Shown: piece by piece, positions 1 to 6,693 of the stretch
Layout: every line of letters starts with the position of its first letter
How positions within the stretch are numbered: position 1 is the stretch's first letter
Source of the DNA: Promethearchaeum sp.
Lineage (GTDB): Archaea; Asgardarchaeota; Lokiarchaeia; Sigyniarchaeales; Promethearchaeaceae
Reading direction: 5' to 3'
NCBI GenBank assembly: GCA_030611625.1
Contig: JAUWPK010000138.1
Location: forward strand, 1-8,790
DNA length: 8,790 bases
Program-made: the position numbers and the translations under genes
The notes under the pieces: model-generated
Databases searched by the model: none
What the model was told of the DNA's origin: nothing
Seen by the model: the letters and a program-made list of their open reading frames with translations, nothing else

Positions 1-1095
1 AGCCATTTTCTCTGGAGAAACTTGTACTTGTGCTGCTTGTTGTTGTTTGGATTGTTCCAATTTATTTCGAAATGCTGCAGAAAAATGAATTCCTTCGGTT
101 ATAACTGCAGCAAGTATTGATGCATCGGAAATGTCAACTGCCCAATTATTTAGATATTCCTGTCTTTTATCCTTAATTTGACTTTGAAGATCTTCACCAG
201 ATAAAATTTGTCCTTCTATTCCTGAAATTTCCACTGAAGCATCCTGTTTTAAGGCATTTAACCATCCACTTGGAAGATCAGATACACAAAAATCGAATTT
301 ACTCTTGCAGGAACTAAAAATTGCATCGAAATTTGGACCTCCGGTTTCTCCCGGACGTCTATTCCAGTAAATATGTTTTAAACCAGGTCCTGTTCGATCC
401 CAGAATTTTCGATAATTATTATGCTCAAAATCCCATCCTGAATATCCCAGAAATAGAGTTGGATAACGTTTCATTAACCATTGTAATACTTGAGATTTTG
501 GTGGAGAAAAACCTTTGGAGCTTTTATAGGCAGATGCAACACTTACAATAGTTTCTGGGCGTTCTGTGGTCCCATGAATTTTACAAAGGAGAAATTTAGA
601 ACCAAATCCTTGAGAATTTAATTGATTATATAGTTGATCATATTGTTCATTATCTATAATAATCTCAAACTCCACGCCCTCATCGCGTAGTGCTTTTTCT
701 ATATATATATCAAAATTTGTTGTAAAAACCGCCTTTAAAACACCAATCTTAGCCAGACGAGCTATAATTCTATGATTTCCGTTTGATTGGGCAACATCGA
801 GGGCGGGAAAAACTTTATAGAGGTGGTCATCAAATAATTTTGCGAAATTCTCAAAGATAACCTCAGGTTGCCAGATTTCGCTTTTTATTATCAAATCTCC
901 AGGTAACCCATATTCTTCTGGAACACGTTTAAAGAAAGCCGAAAGTATTTCTTCGGTTAGGGTCCACCAAGATGGCGCGCATGTTGGGGTCGGAATAGAA
1001 ATACCCGCCCCTGCATAAATGATAAATCCTTCTTTGTGTAATTCCGGTAGAATTTCAACTAATGGTTTCGGTGTTTGATTTATTTCTATTGTCAA
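1..1095 (-). CDS. SIR2-domain protein (probable defence-type NADase), C-terminus beyond window
   Basis: The frame is open for 365 codons from a TTG at 1095-1093 to the left edge, so the C-terminus is missing. I read these SIR2 hallmarks: GAGIS at residues 29-33 (nucleotide-binding loop after a hydrophobic strand), TTNFD at 125-129, KIHG at 172-175 and LGYSGWD at 216-222. N127 and H174 match the catalytic Asn and His of SIR2 NADases. I see no zinc-finger cysteine quartet as in protein deacetylases, which fits the SIR2_2-like branch found in Thoeris ThsA, DSR and SIR2-HerA. In that branch, SIR2 cleaves NAD+ once triggered by phage. Residues about 290-365 are helical and end in a Gln-rich stretch, and probably start a sensor or partner domain. 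The start is set by AGGAGG eight bases upstream, and there is no in-frame ATG before residue 208. The gene follows the membrane-protein gene by 14 bases. The SIR2 call is firm; the defence role and NADase activity are inferred. Confidence 0.88.
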   Translation of the reverse strand, partial: MTIEINQTPKPLVEILPELHKEGFIIYAGAGISIPTPTCAPSWWTLTEEILSAFFKRVPEEYGLPGDLIIKSEIWQPEVIFENFAKLFDDHLYKVFPALDVAQSNGNHRIIARLAKIGVLKAVFTTNFDIYIEKALRDEGVEFEIIIDNEQYDQLYNQLNSQGFGSKFLLCKIHGTTERPETIVSVASAYKSSKGFSPPKSQVLQWLMKRYPTLFLGYSGWDFEHNNYRKFWDRTGPGLKHIYWNRRPGETGGPNFDAIFSSCKSKFDFCVSDLPSGWLNALKQDASVEISGIEGQILSGEDLQSQIKDKRQEYLNNWAVDISDASILAAVITEGIHFSAAFRNKLEQSKQQQAAQVQVSPEKMA

Positions 1096-1103
1096 ATTGC
1101 TTA

Positions 1104-1109
1104 CCTCCT
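1104..1109 (-). promoter_or_regulatory. Strong Shine-Dalgarno AGGAGG deciding the TTG start of the SIR2 gene
   Basis: On the minus strand AGGAGG begins right after the TAA stop of the upstream membrane-protein gene. It lies eight bases before TTG at 1095-1093. It is the best ribosome-binding site in the window, and its spacing supports TTG as the real start and translation from a shared mRNA. Confidence 0.8.
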
Positions 1110-2441
1110 TTAATCCTCTTTACTGTCTTCTTTTTTCTTTTTCTTTTTCTTTATTTTTGGACCATATAATTTCAAAACCAAGAAAATTAAAATCGATATT
1201 AGTGCACCACCGATGATTTGAGCCAACAATTTCTGGATGCTTGCTTGATCTGCAAGGATATAACCTATTATATCGAACACAATTCCAGCACCCAATATGA
1301 GGTTAACCATGCTTAAGATTTTCTCTTGGCGTTCGGAGGATTCTTCTTGTTTATCTAAAAAGATTGAATTCATTTCCTGAGTATTTGAATCAATTTTATT
1401 AAGAATAAGTTCCCAATTTTTCTCAATTTCATTATTTTCTACGCAACGCTTAAGTACTGCATGATAATGCTGCCTGTGTGAACGTGTTAAATCTGTAAAG
1501 AATGGAGATAGAGTTCTTTGAAGTGTTAATTTAAGTTTTTTAGTTATTTCCAAATCTTCTTTTATATCCTTTGATTTTTTAGCCATAAACTCTTCAGAAC
1601 CTAATTGACCGCTATCTTCATCAATTTCATCGCTTACAACTAACATAGCGAAAGCGATGGAGCGGATTTTAATAATTGTTTTAACAACACTATTATACAT
1701 ATATCCGCTAGAATCGGGTGTTTCTTTATCTTTGATAAAAAATCGTCGGTAATTATCCGGTTCCATATAGATTAACCCCGAATTACGGTTTATGAAGTGC
1801 ATTTCAGAAGTTCGATTCGATATATCAACTTCAATTCGTCTTTCGTATAAATCATCCCTATAATCAGGAAATTGACCAGAGTATAATTCGATCCATTGAC
1901 CTAATTCAGATTTGTATTTATGAATATTTTCATTAGTCCATTCAATTTTAGCATCATTATTATGACCAGAACAAACTGATACAATGTAAGGGGGTGTCGA
2001 ATCATCAAATTTAAATTCAAATTGGAATTTTTTTGTTAATCCAAACCAAACTTGGAAAATAATTTGTTGAAGATAATTTGGTCTAATATCGAAAATATTA
2101 TATCCTGAATTATCTTTAAGTCGAAGCCGAAATAACATAAAACCTAATTTATCATAGGTGTATTTTTTTGTTTCAAAATTGAAATTTTCAATATAATTTT
2201 CCCAAGTTATCTCGATTTGGAGGTTTTGGGATAATGCGGCTATTTTTTGGCGATCATTTGCATCAGGGATGAATCTTGGGTTAATTTCCGATTCCTTAAA
2301 AGTCTTAATTTGATTTTCTGCATAATCATTCATTTTTTTAATTTCATCGGTCAACTTATCTCCATCAAGGTCCGTACAAGCGCTCACGCACCACCATTGC
2401 TCTTTAAATTTTAAGCGAAATCCATCTAATTCATTTAACAT
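1110..2441 (-). CDS. Unrecognised protein with C-terminal two-helix membrane hairpin, partner of the SIR2 gene
   Basis: I do not recognise this 443-residue protein. Residues 1-260 look soluble and mixed alpha/beta, with aromatic-rich stretches (WW at 16-17, EWTNEN near 167-172) and no catalytic motif I know. Residues about 290-372 are highly charged and helical, likely a long helix or coiled coil. Two hydrophobic segments follow, at about 375-396 and 406-426, joined by a short linker. The tail (428-443) holds seven consecutive lysines and then acidic residues. There is no signal peptide, so the N-terminal bulk and the Lys tail are probably both cytoplasmic. The layout (soluble domain, long helix, terminal TM hairpin) recalls CorA-like or RMD1-like proteins, but the CorA GMN motif is absent. 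GAGG sits nine bases before the ATG. The stop lies 14 bases before the SIR2 start, so the two are very likely co-translated. A membrane sensor, anchor or pore for the SIR2 protein is an inference. Confidence 0.85.
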   Translation of the reverse strand: MLNELDGFRLKFKEQWWCVSACTDLDGDKLTDEIKKMNDYAENQIKTFKESEINPRFIPDANDRQKIAALSQNLQIEITWENYIENFNFETKKYTYDKLGFMLFRLRLKDNSGYNIFDIRPNYLQQIIFQVWFGLTKKFQFEFKFDDSTPPYIVSVCSGHNNDAKIEWTNENIHKYKSELGQWIELYSGQFPDYRDDLYERRIEVDISNRTSEMHFINRNSGLIYMEPDNYRRFFIKDKETPDSSGYMYNSVVKTIIKIRSIAFAMLVVSDEIDEDSGQLGSEEFMAKKSKDIKEDLEITKKLKLTLQRTLSPFFTDLTRSHRQHYHAVLKRCVENNEIEKNWELILNKIDSNTQEMNSIFLDKQEESSERQEKILSMVNLILGAGIVFDIIGYILADQASIQKLLAQIIGGALISILIFLVLKLYGPKIKKKKKKKEDSKED

Positions 2442-2581
2442 ATTATTTACCCTCTAAACTGTGTATTATCTTAATTTTATATTAATTAATGTTACCTATT
2501 AGTATTCGTTTTATGAGTTAAAAGAAAAGAATATCATTCATGAGAATATAATAAAGAAGTATTTCTTTGATGGAAAAACTT
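2442..2581 (-). promoter_or_regulatory. 140-base gap: probable end of acyltransferase transcript and promoter of the membrane-protein/SIR2 unit
   Basis: No gene fits here. A TATA-like TATAAAAT (2481-2474 on the minus strand) lies about 33 bases before the ATG at 2441. That suits an archaeal-type promoter with a short leader, while a clean bacterial -35/-10 pair is not visible. Just after the acyltransferase stop is a weak AT-only hairpin, AAAGAA-ATAC-TTCTTT (2553-2568), with no strong T-run behind it. The gap suggests that the two-gene unit is transcribed separately from the acyltransferase. The exact elements are uncertain. Confidence 0.3.
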
Positions 2582-3973
2582 TCAAAATAAGTTAAGTAAG
2601 GAATTCAGTCTCTGAGAAATAAAGTTGTGATTTTGTTTAATATAGGAATTTTGAAAAGACAATAGGATGGAAATTGTTTTTTTAAATACATTTTTTCCAT
2701 TAAGGCGCCCAATATCAATATACTTATTTTTTAAAGTAATAATATCGCTTGGATCCTCTTCCATCTCTTCTAAATCGGTCATAAATCTTTTTAAATTGTC
2801 AAGAATCATTTCATCCTTCCTACCCGGCTCATATGAATTCTGGATAAATAAAATGAGTTTAGAAATTGCAATTTTCAACATCTCAAGGTAGGACTTGACA
2901 TTTTTAAACCTGATTCTTAACTGGGTTCTATCGAAAAACAGAAAAGCCCCTTGCCATAAAAATGGGTATTGCAATAAATAAGGGTTCAGCTTTCTATTAA
3001 TTAAAAGAGATAATAAACCGTATTTTTCCTTTTTATTAAGAGTTCCATTACGAAATTTCACAATTTCTTTTTGAAGTGTTTGATCTTCATTTGAAATATC
3101 CATGGTCATAGGATTAACTTCGGGAAGGAATTTTACAACTGAGAATTTTAAATTATTCCTAGGGTAAGTAGTGACAGGGATTATAGTACATTCTAAATTT
3201 GAATGAAGATATGATGCCATTTGAGGACAAGGAACGAGAAAATTATATTGCTTTGAATTGTAAAGAAAGGGCACTCTTAATTGTTTTTTAGAGTAGTAAT
3301 CTTGAGCAAGGAACACACAATAATTTTTTTTTAAATAATATTGAACAGTTTTTTGTAAAGATTTGAAATCTGTAGTTATTACTGCTGAAAGATTGTCAAT
3401 TTTTTTTAGTTGTTCTCTGAAAAGGAACTCATTTTCTTTTGATGATAGCGCGAAAACTAAAATTTTTTGAGATTTTTCATCTATAAGAACATTCCGATAA
3501 AGTAATGTATATAATGTATGTAGATATTCACCTAGATGGAGTAAAGGGATTAGCACTCCTCTTTTTTGCTGGATAGCTTTTTCAAGATGGTTAAAACCAA
3601 CAACGGGATGGAAATAGTCTTTATTTTTTGAATTCCTAAGAGATAAATATAGAGTAGTATCAAAATAAAGTTGAATATTATACCGAATAAAAGAATTTGT
3701 CCATCTTCTTAAATTAATTTTTTTTAGAAATCTTTGAGGATATAAAAATTTCCACGTCTTTGATAATTGGTGATGTCCATTAACTGCATACTGATAACCA
3801 ATTGGAACAGAAAGTGATCTAAAAATTGAAAAAGGAACGTGTTGAAAAAATCGATTGATTCTATATTTTTGAATGAAATGGGCAATTCTATACACTAGAT
3901 TGTTATCAGGGAATGTATCCGTTGGTTTGATCGTACTTTTTTCATTCAGAGTACTAGGTATTTTTTCATCCAA
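2582..3973 (-). CDS. LpxL/HtrB-like (LABLAT-type) acyltransferase homologue with altered active-site motif
   Basis: This 463-residue protein shows the segment order of lipid A acyltransferase-like proteins. An N-terminal basic/amphipathic region (about 28-110) comes first. Next is the strand-plus-His element GVLIPLLHLGEY (139-150), then FLAQDYY (221-227) where the family has an aspartate-centred strand. VPFLY (234-238) follows with a downstream hydrophobic helix, then an IIPVT strand (264-268) and a PFLWQGAFLFF segment (337-347) like the family's Pro/Trp element. Known members transfer acyl chains to membrane glycolipids at the inner membrane. The usual HX4(D/E) dyad is not kept: H146 is followed by Leu at the expected acid position, though E149 is nearby. 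Activity is therefore uncertain. About 110 residues of helical sequence follow the domain. The start is supported by AAGGTG eight bases before the ATG. The gene stands alone between 184-base and 140-base gaps. Family assignment is by motif reading and is moderately sure; the substrate is unknown. Confidence 0.68.
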   Translation of the reverse strand: MDEKIPSTLNEKSTIKPTDTFPDNNLVYRIAHFIQKYRINRFFQHVPFSIFRSLSVPIGYQYAVNGHHQLSKTWKFLYPQRFLKKINLRRWTNSFIRYNIQLYFDTTLYLSLRNSKNKDYFHPVVGFNHLEKAIQQKRGVLIPLLHLGEYLHTLYTLLYRNVLIDEKSQKILVFALSSKENEFLFREQLKKIDNLSAVITTDFKSLQKTVQYYLKKNYCVFLAQDYYSKKQLRVPFLYNSKQYNFLVPCPQMASYLHSNLECTIIPVTTYPRNNLKFSVVKFLPEVNPMTMDISNEDQTLQKEIVKFRNGTLNKKEKYGLLSLLINRKLNPYLLQYPFLWQGAFLFFDRTQLRIRFKNVKSYLEMLKIAISKLILFIQNSYEPGRKDEMILDNLKRFMTDLEEMEEDPSDIITLKNKYIDIGRLNGKNVFKKTISILLSFQNSYIKQNHNFISQRLNSLLNLF

Positions 3974-4020
3974 TCAAATATTCACCTTAAAATATAATGT
4001 ATAGAAGATATCGAAAAATG

Positions 4021-4040
4021 AGATATATATATCATTTCAA
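4021..4040 (-). promoter_or_regulatory. Possible promoter of the acyltransferase gene (TATA-like)
   Basis: Read on the minus strand, a GAAA element precedes the palindromic GATATATATATC (4022-4033), about 50 bases before the ATG at 3973. In an archaeon this would look like BRE plus TATA box, with transcription starting near 4000. The whole gap is AT-rich, so chance occurrence is a real possibility. I found no well-spaced bacterial -35/-10 pair as an alternative. Confidence 0.3.
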
Positions 4041-4108
4041 TTTGTATTTTTATATTTCTTTTGAATTTACTAAAAATAAAATAGGATCTGGCTTAGATTA
4101 TTGACTAA

Positions 4109-4123
4109 AATGTTTGAAACATT
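4109..4123. repeat. 15-bp perfect inverted repeat between gyrA and the acyltransferase gene
   Basis: AATGTTTGAAACATT has seven-base arms around a single central base. It lies 35 bases past the gyrA stop and about 136 bases before the acyltransferase start. A one-base centre makes a poor RNA hairpin but a good two-fold site for a dimeric DNA-binding protein. An operator or a weak part of the gyrA terminator are both possible. Confidence 0.45.
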
Positions 4124-4145
4124 ATATTTATATGATTACAATGAG

Positions 4146-4152
4146 AAAAAAA
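4146..4152 (-). terminator. T7 run just after gyrA, candidate terminator
   Basis: On the minus strand seven T residues occur six bases after the gyrA stop, inside a wider T-rich stretch. There is no GC stem before it, so it would not be a classical bacterial intrinsic terminator. Archaeal RNA polymerase terminates at such T-runs. Confidence 0.35.
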
Positions 4153-4157
4153 GTAAA

Positions 4158-6671
4158 TTAACATAATTCATCTTCAATATCACATAAAGCTACTGAAGAT
4201 ATTTCGTCATCATCCGCTCTAAATCTCATTATGATTACGCCCATCGTAGCCCTTCCAGTTTCTCGGATATCTTCAGTACGAATTCGAATTAATAATCCCA
4301 TTTCACTCGCAAGTAAAAGATTTTTTTCAGAAGGAACTGCTTTTACTGCTATTACCTCGTCATTTTTGGAACGTAATTTAATATTAATGACACCTTTTCC
4401 ACCTCGATGTGTTAAACGATATAATTTTAATTTTGTATGTTTCCCATATCCTTTTTTTGTTATAGTAATTATAGAAGTATCGGGATCATGAATAACAGCA
4501 TCAACGACTTTATCATCTAAGCGTAATTTAATCCCTCTTACACCCATTGCCGTTCTTCCAGATGATCTGAGCTCATTCTCTTTAAAATGAATGGCAAAAC
4601 CATTTTTAGTTGCAATTAGAACTTCTTCCTTAGGGCTACATAATTTCACGCGGACAAGTTGATCATCTTCGCGGATGGTTATGCATCGAATTCCCGTTTT
4701 TCTTATTTTAGAAAATGCGTTCAAATTTGTTTTTTTTGTTACACCCTTAGCTGAAATAAAAACTAAACTTTGTTTTGCATCTGTGAAGCTTTCTATACTG
4801 GTTATATCGATTATTTTTTCACCAGGTTTAAGGTTAACATAGTTTACAAGTGCCTTTCCCCTTGCATTTCTGGAAGCCAAAGGAAATTTAAAAGCAGGAA
4901 CCGAATAAATCCTTCCTTGTTGAGTGAAAAGCAAAATGGTATCATGACTTGAAGCAATAAACATATCTACAATGATATCTTCTTCTCTCATTTTCATACC
5001 ACGCTTTCCTTTTCCTCCTCTCCCTTGAGCTTGATACTGTTCGAGGGTCATTCGTTTAACTTTTTGATCTTGTGTTATTACAATAACACATTCTTCTTCA
5101 GGAACAGTTTCCTTGTAAGTAATTTTTAATTCTTCTTCCATCTCTCGAATTTCTGATCTTCGTTCATCCCCATATTTTTTTGAAATTTCTTGGGATTCTG
5201 TTTTGATGATCTGAAGAATTTTTTTACGATCTGCAAGAATACCTTTTAATTTTTTGATTTTTTTAACAAGTTCATCTTTTTCATCAATCAATTTCTTATT
5301 TTGTAGATTAGTTAATCGACTGAGAGGCATTTTTAGAATTTCTGCTACCTGCAAATCTGTAAGTGAATAATTTTTCATCAAATTTTTTGCAGCATCACTA
5401 GCATTTGCACTTTTTTTTATGAGTTGAACAACAGCATCGATATTATCAATTGCAACTAGTAAGCCTTCAATGATGTGCATTCTTCTTTCAGATTTTTTTA
5501 AATCAAAAGCAGTGCGGCGCCTTATTACGTCTTCACGGTGAGCTATAAATTCTTTTATGATCTCTAAATAATTAAGAACTTTCGGTTGTCTACCATTATT
5601 TATCAGTGCTAAATTAATGATATTAAAAGTGTTTTGTAGTTGAGTTTTATTGTATAATCGATTCAAACAAGCATTGGCATCCGAATTTCGCTTCAATTCG
5701 ATTACAATTCTCATACCCTTACGATCTGATTCATCTCGGACATCAGATATTTCAGGAATTACTTTATTGTTAACCAATAATGCTATTTTTTTTATCAAAT
5801 TGGATTTGTTCACGACATACGGAATTTCGGTCACAATTATCGAATCGCGGTTTTTTCCAACACCATCAGGAATTATCTCACATCTTCCCCGTAAAACAAT
5901 CGATCCACGACCTGTATGAATTGCATCTTTGATTCCTTGCCGACCCATTATTATACCGCCAGTTGGAAAATCGGGACCTTCAATATATTTTTCTACATCA
6001 TTTATACCAAAATTCTCGACGCCTACATCAATTGCTGCGCAAATTGCATTATTTATCTCATTTAGATTATGGGGAGCTAGATTTGTCGCCATTCCTACAG
6101 CAATTCCAGAAGCACCATTCATCAATAGTAGAGGAAGTTTTGCAGGTAAATAAACTGGTTCTTTGAGCGATCCATCAAAATTATCTCTAAAATCTACCGT
6201 GTCTTTATCTAATTCTTCCAATAATAATTCAGATACTTGGGCTAATCGAGCCTCCGTATATCGCATAGCGGCCGCAGCGTCACCATCTACGCTTCCAAAA
6301 TTACCCTGACCATCAATTAGCATATATCTGACTGAAAAATTTTGAGCCAATCTTACAAGTGCAGCGTAAACCGATTGGTCACCATGGGGATGGTATTTGC
6401 CCATACAGTCCCCAACAATTCTAGCGCATTTGAAGTGAGGTCCTTTGTGATAGAAATTATTCTGAGCCATAGCATACAAGATTCTACGTTGAACGGGTTT
6501 GCAACCATCTCTAACATCTGGAATGGCTCTTCCCACAATAACAGACATAGAATAATCAAGATATGAACGAGAAAGCTCAGCTCGCAATTCTCTTTCAATA
6601 ATTTTTGATACTTCTGGAGTTGAACTGGACTCAGACTCTGGTTCAGGTTCATTATTGGGAAGTTTTGACAT
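4158..6671 (-). CDS. gyrA: DNA gyrase subunit A
   Basis: GyrA cuts and rejoins the gate DNA segment. With GyrB it forms the A2B2 gyrase that introduces negative supercoils using ATP. At 837 residues it is close to the usual length. The breakage-reunion domain spans about 24-520, with HPHGD at 94-98 and the active-site Tyr in AAMRYTE (Y138, preceded by R137). A charged coiled-coil lies near 455-515. The beta-pinwheel domain follows (about 525-837), with GyrA box QGRGGKG at 549-555, which separates gyrase from topoisomerase IV. The box has Gly where E. coli has its first Arg. A second RGGKG lies at 756-760. The E. coli quinolone-anchoring S83 and D87 correspond to Gln99 and Ala103. The N-terminus has an acidic Ser/Glu/Pro extension (about 8-20). 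The start ATG has GGTG seven bases upstream, and an in-frame TAA lies one codon before the ATG. It sits 22 bases after gyrB, so they form one operon. Confidence 0.97.
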   Translation of the reverse strand: MSKLPNNEPEPESESSSTPEVSKIIERELRAELSRSYLDYSMSVIVGRAIPDVRDGCKPVQRRILYAMAQNNFYHKGPHFKCARIVGDCMGKYHPHGDQSVYAALVRLAQNFSVRYMLIDGQGNFGSVDGDAAAAMRYTEARLAQVSELLLEELDKDTVDFRDNFDGSLKEPVYLPAKLPLLLMNGASGIAVGMATNLAPHNLNEINNAICAAIDVGVENFGINDVEKYIEGPDFPTGGIIMGRQGIKDAIHTGRGSIVLRGRCEIIPDGVGKNRDSIIVTEIPYVVNKSNLIKKIALLVNNKVIPEISDVRDESDRKGMRIVIELKRNSDANACLNRLYNKTQLQNTFNIINLALINNGRQPKVLNYLEIIKEFIAHREDVIRRRTAFDLKKSERRMHIIEGLLVAIDNIDAVVQLIKKSANASDAAKNLMKNYSLTDLQVAEILKMPLSRLTNLQNKKLIDEKDELVKKIKKLKGILADRKKILQIIKTESQEISKKYGDERRSEIREMEEELKITYKETVPEEECVIVITQDQKVKRMTLEQYQAQGRGGKGKRGMKMREEDIIVDMFIASSHDTILLFTQQGRIYSVPAFKFPLASRNARGKALVNYVNLKPGEKIIDITSIESFTDAKQSLVFISAKGVTKKTNLNAFSKIRKTGIRCITIREDDQLVRVKLCSPKEEVLIATKNGFAIHFKENELRSSGRTAMGVRGIKLRLDDKVVDAVIHDPDTSIITITKKGYGKHTKLKLYRLTHRGGKGVINIKLRSKNDEVIAVKAVPSEKNLLLASEMGLLIRIRTEDIRETGRATMGVIIMRFRADDDEISSVALCDIEDELC

Positions 6672-6693
6672 ATGTTAACACCATGAACTTATT

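Noticed and set aside
321..551. Plus-strand frame of 76 codons opposite the SIR2 gene
   Set aside because: It lies fully inside the minus-strand SIR2 frame, has no family signature and no convincing ribosome site.
1..1095. Sirtuin-type protein deacetylase
   Set aside because: No zinc-binding cysteine pairs are seen, and the motif spacing and TTNFD/GYSGWD pattern fit the defence-type SIR2 branch better.
2553..2568. Hairpin AAAGAA-GTAT-TTCTTT as a strong terminator
   Set aside because: The stem is only six mostly A-T pairs with no adjacent T-run, so it is mentioned only within the gap entry.
5929..6166. Two overlapping plus-strand frames opposite gyrA
   Set aside because: Both are antisense shadows of conserved gyrase sequence.
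6353..6652. Minus-strand frame of 99 codons inside gyrA
   Set aside because: It overlaps the most conserved part of GyrA in another frame and shows no recognisable protein; it is a shadow.
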